A program made the position numbers and the translations under genes. The notes beneath the pieces were generated by a model, which had not been told where the DNA came from, ran no database searches, and worked only from the letters and a program-made list of their open reading frames with translations. 64,000 bases of DNA from Arthrobacter sp. ZGTC131 (GTDB lineage Bacteria; Actinomycetota; Actinomycetes; Actinomycetales; Micrococcaceae): assembly GCF_002929275.1 (NCBI RefSeq), contig NZ_PJIK01000004.1, positions 62,001 to 126,000 of the forward strand. The letters are read 5' to 3'. Of the stretch, positions 1 through 8,214 are shown piece after piece; positions within the stretch are counted from its first letter, which is position 1, and each line of letters starts with the position of its first letter.

Positions 1-1506
1 GAGGCCGCCGGCGTCGTGCAGGAAGGTGAGGTCGCCGAGAAACAGGGTGGTTTCCTGGCGGCCGCCGAGCGCGATGCCCGTAGCCGTGGAGATGGTGCCG
101 TCGATCCCGGAGAGGCCGCGGTTGGCGAAGACCGTGGCCGCGGGTTCGGAGGCGGGCTGTCCGGCGAGGTCGACGTCGCGGATGCCGTTGGAGGAGCCAA
201 GGACCAGCTGGCCGCGGGAGTGCTGCCAGACGTGGGCGCCAACGGACGGGCCGGTTGCTGCGTCGGCTGTGGCGAGCACGCCGTCGAGGGCATGCTGGGC
301 GGCGGCGCCGGCGAGCAGCCAGGCATCAAGCCACGCTGACGCACCGCGCCCGGCGAATTCCGCCAGCTCGGTCAGGCTGGCGATCGGGATTTCGCGGCGG
401 CGGCCGGGCTCGTACCAGGCCACGGGAACGGGTTCGTAGAGGGCGGCGGGGACGTCGGTCCTGGCCAGCAGCGCCGAGACGGGCCGTGAAAGTGTGGGGC
501 GCCCGAAGACCACGACGCGCTCGATCGGCATCGCAGCGTCCGCCCCGAAGTGCTCCAGGAGCAGCCGGTACGGGCCCACGGCGTTCGGGCCGAAGCGTGA
601 GTTGGACGACGGCTCGGCAAGAAGCGGCAGGCCGTGGGCGCGGGCGAAGGCCTCGGCGACGGGCCCGGCGTCGTGCCCGGCGAGGACCACGGTGCGCAGC
701 TCCGGAAGGTCGGCCGTGGTGTGGGTCAGCGTCATGGTGAGCGGCTCGGTGGCTACCCGGAACGTGCCGCGGCTGTGCTGCTCCGGCAGCCGCTCCCCCG
801 CCTCGGGAACCAACGGATCCCGGAAGGCGAGATTGAGCTGGACGGGCCCGGGCGGCGTGTCCTCGAAGGCCCCAGTGGCCGCGGCCAGGGCCGTGTCGAC
901 GGCGCGCTGCGGGTTGTCGCCGGCGGGAATGTCGACGGCGAAACGCACGTGCTCGCCGAAAAGGTCCAGCTGGACGGTGGTCTGGTTGGCACCGGTTCCG
1001 CGGAGCTCTTCCGGCCGGTCGGCCGAAACCACCACGAGCGGCACCGCGGCGTGGTTAGCCTCCATGACTGCCGGCAGGAGATTTCCGACGGCGGTCCCCG
1101 AGGTGGTCAGCACGGCCACCGGAGCTCCGGTCGCCAGGGCAAGGCCCAGTGCGGTGAAGGCGGCCGAGCGCTCGTCGATCCGGACCAGCAGCTCCACCTT
1201 CCCGGCCGCCGACGCCTCGGCCAGCGCGTACGCCATGGGCGCGGAGCGCGACCCCGGCGAAACCACAACTGAGCGGACGCCGCCGTCGAGCAGTGCCGCG
1301 ACGGCGATCCGGGCCGCGCCGAGCGAGGTCAGCGTGTGCTGCGGGCCGGCCTCGGGGTTCCCACCGGTGTTTGCAGCAGTCTTGGCACCAGGGTGCAGGG
1401 CGGGGTCTGCAGGATTCGCAGCAGGGTGCAGGGCGGGGTCTGCAGCAGGGTGCACAGCAGGGTTTACGGGGGCGGCGGAAGGCTCGGTCTGGTCCTCGGA
1501 AGTCAC
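1..1506 (-). CDS. menD: 2-succinyl-5-enolpyruvyl-6-hydroxy-3-cyclohexene-1-carboxylate synthase, 3' end outside window
   Basis: MenD is a thiamine-diphosphate enzyme of menaquinone synthesis that joins 2-oxoglutarate to isochorismate. The reading frame runs without a stop from a GTG at 1506 to the window edge (502 residues visible; the family usually has about 550-600). Visible family signals are SPGSRSAP near residue 75, a TTSGTAVGNLLPAVMEA stretch and a VVSADRPEELRGTGANQT stretch. An in-frame TAG lies just upstream of the GTG, so the start cannot be further out. The first 50 residues are a low-complexity run of HPAADPALHPAANP-type repeats, not conserved in the family, so translation could begin later, although no ATG is available before SAPM. 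menC lies at 13.7 kb on the same strand, separated by unrelated genes. Confidence 0.9.
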   Translation of the reverse strand, partial: MTSEDQTEPSAAPVNPAVHPAADPALHPAANPADPALHPGAKTAANTGGNPEAGPQHTLTSLGAARIAVAALLDGGVRSVVVSPGSRSAPMAYALAEASAAGKVELLVRIDERSAAFTALGLALATGAPVAVLTTSGTAVGNLLPAVMEANHAAVPLVVVSADRPEELRGTGANQTTVQLDLFGEHVRFAVDIPAGDNPQRAVDTALAAATGAFEDTPPGPVQLNLAFRDPLVPEAGERLPEQHSRGTFRVATEPLTMTLTHTTADLPELRTVVLAGHDAGPVAEAFARAHGLPLLAEPSSNSRFGPNAVGPYRLLLEHFGADAAMPIERVVVFGRPTLSRPVSALLARTDVPAALYEPVPVAWYEPGRRREIPIASLTELAEFAGRGASAWLDAWLLAGAAAQHALDGVLATADAATGPSVGAHVWQHSRGQLVLGSSNGIRDVDLAGQPASEPAATVFANRGLSGIDGTISTATGIALGGRQETTLFLGDLTFLHDAGGL

Positions 1507-1520
1507 CGAACCAGTCTGCC

Positions 1521-1712
1521 ACTAACCCACAACCCTCCATCCCCTCCCGCCGCCCAACCCACAACCCTCCACCACATCCCGCCGCCCAACCCACAACCCT
1601 CCATCACATCCCGCCGCCCAACCCACAACCCTCCATCACATCCCGCCGCCCAACCCACAACCCTCCATCACATCCTGTCGCCGAAAACCGGGACGCTTTC
1701 TCGCGTCTTGCA
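1521..1712. repeat. 32-bp-period tandem repeat, five copies plus a diverged sixth
   Basis: The motif ACAACCCTCC recurs at 1529, 1561, 1593, 1625 and 1657, an exact 32-bp period. Each unit is roughly CAACCCTCCATCACATC followed by CCGCCGCCCAACC. The next unit (from about 1690) changes to ACGCTTTCTCGCGTCTTGC, which resembles the core of the 32-bp modules at 7.9-8.2, 32.35 and 43.4 kb. The array fills most of the gap between the starts of menD (-) and the LacI gene (+). Function unknown. Confidence 0.85.
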
Positions 1713-1779
1713 CCTCAGACGCTGAAGGTGAGAGAGAGTCTCAAGCAAACCGCAGGGAGTGGCAGATCATCCGTGCTAG

Positions 1780-1793
1780 CTCACACGAGTTAG
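1780..1793. promoter_or_regulatory. putative LacI-family operator in front of the regulator gene
   Basis: CTCACACGAGTTAG matches 12 of 14 positions of the perfect palindrome CTAACACGTGTTAG in front of the sugar operon (7849-7862). It lies 46 bp upstream of the chosen regulator start, which suggests autoregulation. This is inference from sequence similarity. Confidence 0.5.
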
Positions 1794-1838
1794 GTAAACT
1801 GCAGCAAAGCAGTGATTTCGCAGGCAGAGGAACAACCC

Positions 1839-2945
1839 ATGAACCGCAAGGCCACCGCACTGGACGTCGCCAAGCTGGCGGGTGTCTCGCGTAGCGCTGT
1901 GTCGCTCGTGCTCAACGGGCGGGGGGACGGCAACGTTGCCCTCGAAAGCCAGCAGCGGATCCGGGAAGCCGCAGCCGCGCTCAATTATTCGCCCAACAAG
2001 ATTGCCCTGAGCCTGCGGAACCAGCAGTCGCGGGTCATCGGCATCGTGTCGGACCAGGTGGTCACCAGCCCGTTCGACGGCAACATCATCGCCGGCGCGG
2101 ATGCCGTGGCGCGGTCGCACGGCTTTGTCACCGTGGTGATGGATACGGAGCACGACGAGTCCCGGGACGAAGGTGCCGTGGAAACCCTGCTGGACCGGCA
2201 GGTGGACGGGCTCATGTACGTGACGGTGGGGCTGCGTCCCCTGAACGTGCCGCCGAACATGGCCCGGGTCCCGTCGATCCTGGCCAACTGCTTCGATGAC
2301 CGCCCCGATGCAGGCCTTCCGGCCGTCATCCCGGACGAGGTCCGGGGCGGGCGGGAAGCCGCGGAACACGTGATGGCCCTCGGCCACAGGGACATCGCCT
2401 TCCTCGCCGGTGACTCCCTGACTCCCGCCGCGCCCCGCCGGATCGAAGGCTACCGCGATGCCTTCAATGCCGCGGGCCTGCCGGTGAACGAGGACCGGGT
2501 CATCCAGGTGGGCTGGGACATCGACACCGGCTTCCACGGCGCCATGAAGCTCCTCGACGGCGTGGAACCGTCCACCCGCCCCACCGCGATCCTGTGCGCC
2601 AACGACCGTCTGGCCATAGGCGTCGTGCTGGCCTGCTACCGGCTCGGGCTGAACGTCCCGCAGGATGTTTCCGTGATGGGCTACGACGACGAATTCCGCG
2701 TCGCCAAGGCCATGGTCCCCGCGCTCACCACCATGGCCCTTCCGCTCCGGGAGATGGGTGCCGCGGCCATGACCGCGCTGCTCGCCGAGGTGGAGGCCAC
2801 TCCGAACGGGAAGAACGACGACGGCGGCTCGGGTGCCGGCGCTGACCCCGCGGCCAGCGCTGAGCCCGCGACCAGCGCTGAGACGATGGTTCCGTGCCGG
2901 CTGGTGGTCCGGGAATCCACGGGCCCCGTCCCGTCCGGGCGCTGA
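1839..2945 (+). CDS. LacI-family transcriptional regulator
   Basis: A 368-residue LacI/PurR-type repressor. The N-terminal helix-turn-helix reads TALDVAKLAGVSRSAVSLVL, followed by the hinge region (YSPNKIALSLRNQQS) and a periplasmic-binding-like effector domain (about residues 55-325) with ILCANDRLAIGVV and VSVMGYDDEF signatures. The ATG at 1839 was chosen over an upstream GTG at 1812 because AGAGG precedes it at good spacing. The tail from about residue 318 is a low-complexity Gly/Ala/Ser/Pro/Glu insert before the final VVRESTGP motif. It converges on the GH32/ABC operon, and similar palindromes precede both transcription units, so it probably represses the operon and itself until a sugar ligand binds. 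Confidence 0.9.
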   Translation: MNRKATALDVAKLAGVSRSAVSLVLNGRGDGNVALESQQRIREAAAALNYSPNKIALSLRNQQSRVIGIVSDQVVTSPFDGNIIAGADAVARSHGFVTVVMDTEHDESRDEGAVETLLDRQVDGLMYVTVGLRPLNVPPNMARVPSILANCFDDRPDAGLPAVIPDEVRGGREAAEHVMALGHRDIAFLAGDSLTPAAPRRIEGYRDAFNAAGLPVNEDRVIQVGWDIDTGFHGAMKLLDGVEPSTRPTAILCANDRLAIGVVLACYRLGLNVPQDVSVMGYDDEFRVAKAMVPALTTMALPLREMGAAAMTALLAEVEATPNGKNDDGGSGAGADPAASAEPATSAETMVPCRLVVRESTGPVPSGR

Positions 2946-3039
2946 CGCCCGGACGGCTCCAAGACCCCGCCAACAGCAAGGCGCCCCGGGCGACTCGCCT
3001 AAACAGGCGGGTGCACCCGGGGCCTCAGACCTCTCGGCC

Positions 3040-4479
3040 CTACGCCGAGGGCTGCTCCAGTTCCCAGACCTCCGCCGTGGCGCCGGCCGGAAGGAGTAGC
3101 TGCCATTCCTCCCCCGCGGCCGGGTACGCGCGCAGCGTCGTGGCCACGGAGCCGGCCCGGTAGACCTCCACCAGAGAGGCATCCACGAAGACCCGCAGCT
3201 CCTCCCCCGGCTCGATAGTTCCGGTGAACACTGTCTGCCGGCCGCCGTCTCCCACGAGCAGGAGTTCGACGGCGTTGTCCCCGCCGCCAGCACCCGCCCC
3301 ACCAGCAGAACCAACCTCCCCAGCAGTCACCACGGCTTCGGCATACGCCGGCAGCACAACGGATCCGCCCGCCTGGCTGGCGGTCGGCGCTCCACGGTAG
3401 GCGTTGATTTCGGGGGCGGGGCTGACGGCAAGGGCACCGTCGACCACCGAGAGCTCACGCGGAAAGGTCAGGACACCTGCCCAGCCGGCGGCGTCAATTT
3501 CGTCCTGGCTACGGCCGCGGCGTCCGTCGCGGCCCGGTCCCTCATTGGCCCAGCCCCACAGCAGGGCCCGGTCCTTGAGCGCTACGATCTGGGGCGCATA
3601 GAAGTCGCGCCCGAGGTCGGACTTCCCGCCGCCGCGCGGCGTGAAGACCGGCAACCCGGTCTCCGGGTCCTCGGTCAGAGAGCCGACAAGGTGTCCGACT
3701 CCGTTGGCGTGTTCGTGCGCGTCACCTGAGAGCCAGAGCGAAAACATCATCAGCCAGGTTCCGGAGTCGCTTGCCGGCCCGGACCCGGAGTCCCCGGAGG
3801 AATCGGGCACCCGGACCAGCTGCGGGCATTCCCAAATCTCGGCCGGAGTAGATTCTGCGGCCACCGGGTTCTCCGAGGTCAGCCAGATGCCCTGGTACTT
3901 CCAGTCGGACATGTCCTCCACCGTGTAGAGGAGCAGTGCGGCGTGCCCGTTGGCGAGGCCGGCGCCCTGCATGGCGTACCGCTTGCCGTTGAAGCGGAAG
4001 ATGAACGGGTCGCGCACAGCGGTGACCTGTCCGTCGTCGGGCATGGTGGCAGCCACGTGACCCGTCTGTTCCCAGGTGACCAAATCGGAAGAGCCTTGGG
4101 CGATGACCACCTGTGAGTGGCCCCCGTCGCCGCGGACGCCCGAGTACGCCGCGGTGGGAACACCGCCGTCGTCCGTCACCACACCGGTCCAGCAGCCGTA
4201 CTCATCCGGCCCGCCGGGCTGCGGGCGCAGCGCCACCGGGTGTTCCTCCCAGCGCACCAGGTCGGCGGAGCTGACGTGGCCCCAGGCGATCCGGTGGTGC
4301 CGGGCCGAGTCCGGGTTGTACTGAAAGAACACGTGGTAACGGCCGTTGATGAGGCTGACCCCGTTGGGGTCGTTGATCCAGCCCTGCGCGGGGCGGGGGT
4401 GGAACCGCGGGAAGGCGGGGTCGGCGTGACTGGCGGCGACGTCGTCGAAGTGGACGGCGGCGAGGTCCGGGGAGGGCAT
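3040..4479 (-). CDS. glycoside hydrolase family 32 (sucrose/fructan-type beta-fructosidase)
   Basis: A 479-residue GH32 enzyme cleaving terminal beta-fructosyl bonds of sucrose or short fructans. The three catalytic signatures are present: WINDPNG near residue 33 (Asp nucleophile), AVRDPFIF (transition-state-stabilising Asp) and IWECPQL (Glu acid/base). A C-terminal beta-sandwich follows from about residue 340, with ELRVFVDASLVEVY typical of the family. There is no signal peptide, so it should act in the cytoplasm on oligosaccharides brought in by the ABC transporter encoded just upstream. The start at 4479 follows a GGAAAGG element and lies 25 bp after the permease stop. Whether the substrate is sucrose, levanbiose or inulin oligomers cannot be read from sequence. 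Confidence 0.92.
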   Translation of the reverse strand: MPSPDLAAVHFDDVAASHADPAFPRFHPRPAQGWINDPNGVSLINGRYHVFFQYNPDSARHHRIAWGHVSSADLVRWEEHPVALRPQPGGPDEYGCWTGVVTDDGGVPTAAYSGVRGDGGHSQVVIAQGSSDLVTWEQTGHVAATMPDDGQVTAVRDPFIFRFNGKRYAMQGAGLANGHAALLLYTVEDMSDWKYQGIWLTSENPVAAESTPAEIWECPQLVRVPDSSGDSGSGPASDSGTWLMMFSLWLSGDAHEHANGVGHLVGSLTEDPETGLPVFTPRGGGKSDLGRDFYAPQIVALKDRALLWGWANEGPGRDGRRGRSQDEIDAAGWAGVLTFPRELSVVDGALAVSPAPEINAYRGAPTASQAGGSVVLPAYAEAVVTAGEVGSAGGAGAGGGDNAVELLLVGDGGRQTVFTGTIEPGEELRVFVDASLVEVYRAGSVATTLRAYPAAGEEWQLLLPAGATAEVWELEQPSA

Positions 4480-4504
4480 GGCGGGGGCCTTTCCGTGAGG
4501 AGGT

Positions 4505-5407
4505 TTATTTTCCGGTGCCGGCCGTGAGACCGTCCTGGAGTGCGCGCTGACCGAACATAAAAACCACGAGCGCCGGGATCATGGACAGGACCACGCCCGC
4601 GAGCACCACGGAGATGCTGCCGGTTCCCAGGTTGCCCTGGAGCGAGACAAGTCCCAGCGGGAGCGTGAAGTTTTGCTCGGAGATGGTCAGGATGAGCGGG
4701 CGGAAGAACTCGTTCCAGTGGAAGTTGAACGCGAGGATTCCCACGATCGCCATGCCGGGCATCGCCAGCGGCGCATATACGGAACGGAACGTCCGCCAGG
4801 GCGAAGCGCCGTCGATCGAGGCGGCCTCGGCCAGCTCGGCGGGGAGCCCCATGAAGTACTGGCGCATCAGGAAGGTGCCGAACGCCGTCGGAATGGCAGG
4901 CAGGATCAGTGCCAGCAGCGTGTCGGAGAGGCCCATGCCGCGGATCAGCATAAAGACGGGCACGATCGTGACCTGCACCGGCACCATCATCGTGGCCAGC
5001 ACGATCGAGAAGAGTGCGCCCCGGCCGCGGAACTTCAGGTGCGCGAACGCGTAGCCGGCCATCGCCGCGGTCACCATCTGGCCTACCGCGATCAGTCCGG
5101 TTACCAAGGCGCTGTTGAGGACGAGGAGGAAGATATTCAGCTGCTGGAATACTTCACCGTAGGACGTGAAGTCCGGGTTCCACGGGAAGAACGACGGCGG
5201 CAGCTTGAAGGATTCCGACGGCGACCGCAGCGACGTGGACAGGGTCCACAGCACCGGGCCCAGCGTCAGCGCGGCCGCGATCAGCAGCAGGACGATGCGG
5301 AGGGCGAAGTTCCAGCTGAACCTGCGCCGGTTGGGTGACGTTTCCGGGAGGCCTTCGGAGAGCCGGGGTGAATGCCCAGCCAGGCCCTGGTCTGTTGCGG
5401 TTGTCAT
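4505..5407 (-). CDS. carbohydrate ABC transporter permease (MalG type)
   Basis: A 300-residue inner-membrane permease with about six transmembrane segments. The cytoplasmic EAA loop, LAEAASIDGASPWRTF, contacts the ATPase. The disordered N-terminus (first 28 residues) precedes TM1. It is the second permease of the sugar operon and begins 8 bp after the upstream permease stop. No ATP-binding subunit is encoded in the operon, so a shared MsiK/UgpC-type ATPase elsewhere is the likely partner (family knowledge). Confidence 0.92.
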   Translation of the reverse strand: MTTATDQGLAGHSPRLSEGLPETSPNRRRFSWNFALRIVLLLIAAALTLGPVLWTLSTSLRSPSESFKLPPSFFPWNPDFTSYGEVFQQLNIFLLVLNSALVTGLIAVGQMVTAAMAGYAFAHLKFRGRGALFSIVLATMMVPVQVTIVPVFMLIRGMGLSDTLLALILPAIPTAFGTFLMRQYFMGLPAELAEAASIDGASPWRTFRSVYAPLAMPGMAIVGILAFNFHWNEFFRPLILTISEQNFTLPLGLVSLQGNLGTGSISVVLAGVVLSMIPALVVFMFGQRALQDGLTAGTGK

Positions 5408-5415
5408 GGCTGGCC

Positions 5416-6417
5416 TTACTGGTAGAAAACGAATCGCTTGCTGAGTCGGAACTGCGCGGCCGTGATGGCCATGATGATCAGGGTGAGAAGCACGCCGATG
5501 GCGGAGGCCTGACCGAACTCGAGGCGCTGGAAGGCCGATTCAAAGATGACCATGACGGCGGTGCGGGTGGAATCGCCGGGGCCGCCGCGGGTCAGCACGT
5601 AAGGCTGGTCGAACACCTGCAGGGCGCTGATGATGGCCATCACCGAGGCCACCAGTGTGGTGGGGCTCAGCAGGGGCAGCGTCACGTACAGGTGTTTGCG
5701 CCAGCCGGTGGCGCCATCGATCGATGCGGCTTCGTACGTCTCAACGGGAATGGAGGCCAGGCCGCCGATGAACAGCAGGAAGGAGAAGCCGAAGTTCTGC
5801 CACACATAGACAAGGATCACGACGGCGGCGGACCCGCCCGGAGTGGTTAGCCACGGCACTGCGGGGATGCCCACGAGGGACAGGAACCAGTTGACCACGC
5901 CGAACTGTTCGTTGAAGAGGTACCGCATGAAGATGGAGACCGAGGCCGCGGACAGGATCAGCGGGAAGAAGAAGGCCGAGCGGAAGAACACGCGCAGCCA
6001 GGCCGGCATCTTCTCCTGCACCATGACGGCCAGCGCCAGGGCTAGCCCCAGCTGGAAGGCCACGGCCACTACCACGAACAAGATGGTGTTCAGGAAGGAC
6101 ACCCGGACGGTGGGGTCCTGGACCACCTCTGAGAAGTTGTCGAAGCCCACGAAAGTCGGAGCCGAAATAATGTCCCAACGGAAGAAGGCAAGGACCACGG
6201 AGGCCACGATCGGGACCAGGGTGAACAGACCCATGCCGAGGATGGTGGGGGCCAGAAAGATCCAGGCCAGCCAGCGTTGGCTGTGCCGCGACTTGGCGGT
6301 GGGTTGGTGCTGGGCCGGGGCGTTGGCGTCAGGCGGCGTCGTTACGCCGCCGGCTGCCCCCTTGCCGGACTGCCTCTTCCCGGACTCCCCTGCCAGGCGG
6401 GGGGTGGTGGTGCTCAT
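5416..6417 (-). CDS. carbohydrate ABC transporter permease (MalF type)
   Basis: A 333-residue permease with an unstructured Pro/Ala-rich head of about 45 residues, TM1 at WLAWIFLAPTILGMGLFTLV and the EAA loop YEAASIDGATGWRKHL. It overlaps the upstream solute-binding-protein gene by four bases (ATGA), indicating translational coupling. It forms the heterodimeric channel with the following permease. Confidence 0.92.
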   Translation of the reverse strand: MSTTTPRLAGESGKRQSGKGAAGGVTTPPDANAPAQHQPTAKSRHSQRWLAWIFLAPTILGMGLFTLVPIVASVVLAFFRWDIISAPTFVGFDNFSEVVQDPTVRVSFLNTILFVVVAVAFQLGLALALAVMVQEKMPAWLRVFFRSAFFFPLILSAASVSIFMRYLFNEQFGVVNWFLSLVGIPAVPWLTTPGGSAAVVILVYVWQNFGFSFLLFIGGLASIPVETYEAASIDGATGWRKHLYVTLPLLSPTTLVASVMAIISALQVFDQPYVLTRGGPGDSTRTAVMVIFESAFQRLEFGQASAIGVLLTLIIMAITAAQFRLSKRFVFYQ

Positions 6418-7835
6418 GGCTGCCTCCTCAGGGCCAGTTCAAGGTCACGCTGCATGGAGGCGAGGGCCTGCTTGAGCTGGCGCTCGTCTCCGCTGACAGC
6501 CAGCGATACGTTCTTCATCAGGGCCGTTTCGACGGCGGCCTGCTGCGGTGGGGCCGGAATGGGGCCGGTGGTGGGGAACCTGTCCAGGGTGTCGTAGAAG
6601 ACCTTCCAATTGGCGGGCCCCTTGCCGGAATAGAGCTGCTCGTTGACCATGGAGCGCCGCGCCGGGGTGGTGATGGGGTTGGGGAAGATCAGTTCCATCG
6701 CCTCGCGGCTGGAGCTGAACTTGATCCACTCCCAGGCGGCGTCCTTGTCCTTGGCGGTCTTCATGATCGCGTAGCCGGCGGTGCCGAACTGGTGGCGCTG
6801 GGTCTTCCAGCGCGGGAAGAACTGGACGTCGAAATCGCGTTCGCCCATCCCGGCCTCGTGCAGGCCCTGCACCCAGTAGCCGCCGGCCGGCGTCGTCCCG
6901 ATGCGGTTGGACGCGAACAGCCCGACGAGCGAACTGCCGCCGCCTTCCTCCGGACGGACACCGAGCCCGTCCTTGACCAGGCCGCGGAGGTAGTCGAAGG
7001 TCTCGAACACTCGGTCGTCATTGGCGTTGGGCTCCAGCCACTGGTAGCCGCCCGAACGGAGGCCGCGGGAGGGATCGTTGGCGTAGAAGCCGTCCCAAAG
7101 CCACTCCCCGCCGGTGGACTTGGTCTCCTTCAGGAAGCTGGTGTCGTTCGCGTAGAGCCACGGCACCACACCGCCGAAGAGCCGGTTGGTCCAGTAGTAC
7201 GGGGTGAAGTCCGAGGTGCGGGCCTTGCGCATGGCAGCCAGGCTGTTGCGGAAGTCGACGTGGGTCCAGTCATCCGCCGGGCGCTCCAGCCCAGACTGCG
7301 CGAACGCGGTGGTGTTGTAGTACATGTTGGCCGCGTTCCAGTCCATGGGGAGCTGGTACAGGCTGCCCTTGTACATGAAGGCCTCCACCAGGCTGGGGTG
7401 GACGTCGTCGAAGAACTCGGTCATGTCCGCGGCGTCGCGGCGCACGTACTCGTCGAGCGGGTGGGCGAGCTTTTCCGCGAACAGCTGGGCGCCTTCGGTA
7501 GCCACGTAGACAACATCCGGCGGCGTGCCCGCGGCCACCATGGTAAGGATCTTGGTGAAGAAGTCTTTCCAGTCCACGGCCTGGATGGCCTGGACCTTGA
7601 CCTTGATCTCCGGGTGGAGTCGGGTGAAAGCGTCGATGGCGCGCTGGCGGGCGGCGGCGTCCGCGGCGGTGCCCATGATGGCGATGCTGAGGCTGTTGTC
7701 CCCGCGGCCCGGAATGTCCGTCCCGGAGAGACGCGGCCACGATGCCGCGGTCGCTCCGATAATTCCCGCGCCGAGGGCCCCGAGGGCGGTACGGCGGGTG
7801 ATTTCCCGCAGGTGCCCGTCTGTGGCTCCGGTCAT
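6414..7835 (-). CDS. sugar ABC transporter substrate-binding protein with Tat-like signal
   Basis: A 473-residue family 1 extracellular solute-binding protein. The N-terminus carries a twin-arginine signal (ITRRTALGALGAGIIGATAA) and no lipobox cysteine, so export by Tat with retention as a membrane-anchored or released protein is expected. Core features are AFTRLHPEIKVKVQAI, AAGTPPDVVYVATEG and the C-terminal AWEWIKFSSSREA. It is the first gene of the operon binding protein-permease-permease-GH32. A GGAAGG ribosome site lies just upstream and abuts an operator palindrome. Confidence 0.92.
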   Translation of the reverse strand: MTGATDGHLREITRRTALGALGAGIIGATAASWPRLSGTDIPGRGDNSLSIAIMGTAADAAARQRAIDAFTRLHPEIKVKVQAIQAVDWKDFFTKILTMVAAGTPPDVVYVATEGAQLFAEKLAHPLDEYVRRDAADMTEFFDDVHPSLVEAFMYKGSLYQLPMDWNAANMYYNTTAFAQSGLERPADDWTHVDFRNSLAAMRKARTSDFTPYYWTNRLFGGVVPWLYANDTSFLKETKSTGGEWLWDGFYANDPSRGLRSGGYQWLEPNANDDRVFETFDYLRGLVKDGLGVRPEEGGGSSLVGLFASNRIGTTPAGGYWVQGLHEAGMGERDFDVQFFPRWKTQRHQFGTAGYAIMKTAKDKDAAWEWIKFSSSREAMELIFPNPITTPARRSMVNEQLYSGKGPANWKVFYDTLDRFPTTGPIPAPPQQAAVETALMKNVSLAVSGDERQLKQALASMQRDLELALRRQP

Positions 7836-7847
7836 GTCAATTTCCTT

Positions 7848-7863
7848 CCTAACACGTGTTAGG
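7848..7863. promoter_or_regulatory. perfect 16-bp palindromic operator of the sugar operon
   Basis: CCTAACACGTGTTAGG is a perfect inverted repeat centred on CG, as is usual for LacI-family sites. It lies between the predicted -10 (7865-7870) and the ribosome site of the binding-protein gene, where a bound repressor would block transcription. Confidence 0.7.
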
Positions 7864-7864
7864 A

Positions 7865-7895
7865 ACAGTAGAGGACCGACCTAACACGTGTCAAG
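7865..7895 (-). promoter_or_regulatory. sugar operon promoter with a second operator over the -35
   Basis: On the minus strand TTGACA (7894-7889), an 18-bp spacer and TACTGT (7870-7865) form a plausible sigma-70-type promoter. A second copy of the operator core (ACACGTGT with TAACACGTGTCA flanks, 7880-7895) covers the -35. Paired operators flanking the core promoter fit LacI-type repression. Confidence 0.6.
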
Positions 7896-7940
7896 CATCA
7901 CGTTGCGGGGTGCGGCACTACGGCGCGAACGCGGGCCGCA

Positions 7941-8196
7941 CGCTCTCTCACTTCCTGCACCAAGAAGGAGAAACGCTCTCTCATCCCTGCCGTCATGTGC
8001 GGTCGTATCCCAAAACCCCACGGGAGGTGAGAGAGCGTCACCCAAAACCCCGCAGGAAGTGCGAGAGCGTCGCACAACGCACAACGCTCCCGCACCTCCA
8101 GCCGCGGAAGCAGCGGGAGGTGCGGGAGCGTTGGCCGAAAACCCGCAGGAAGTGCAAGAGGATCGGCCGAAAACCCGCAGGAAGTGATAGCGCGTC
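7941..8196. repeat. 32-bp-period intergenic module array
   Basis: The gap between the sugar operon promoter and the 3' end of phoX is filled by short modules. GAGAGCGT occurs at 8031 and 8063, and degenerate equivalents follow in register near 8124, 8156 and 8188, mostly in 32-bp steps. Read on the minus strand, the core is ACGCTCTCTCACTTCCTGC followed by GGG and a variable stretch. An inverted copy (cgctctctcacttcctgc) starts the array near 7941. No coding potential is evident. Confidence 0.75.
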
Positions 8197-8214
8197 CCTG
8201 AGGGGCAGGAACCG

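Noticed and set aside
7941-8196. 32-bp repeat arrays as CRISPR
   Set aside because: Conserved cores are about 19 bases with about 12-13 variable bases, too short for repeat plus spacer; units are diverged, and no cas genes are present.
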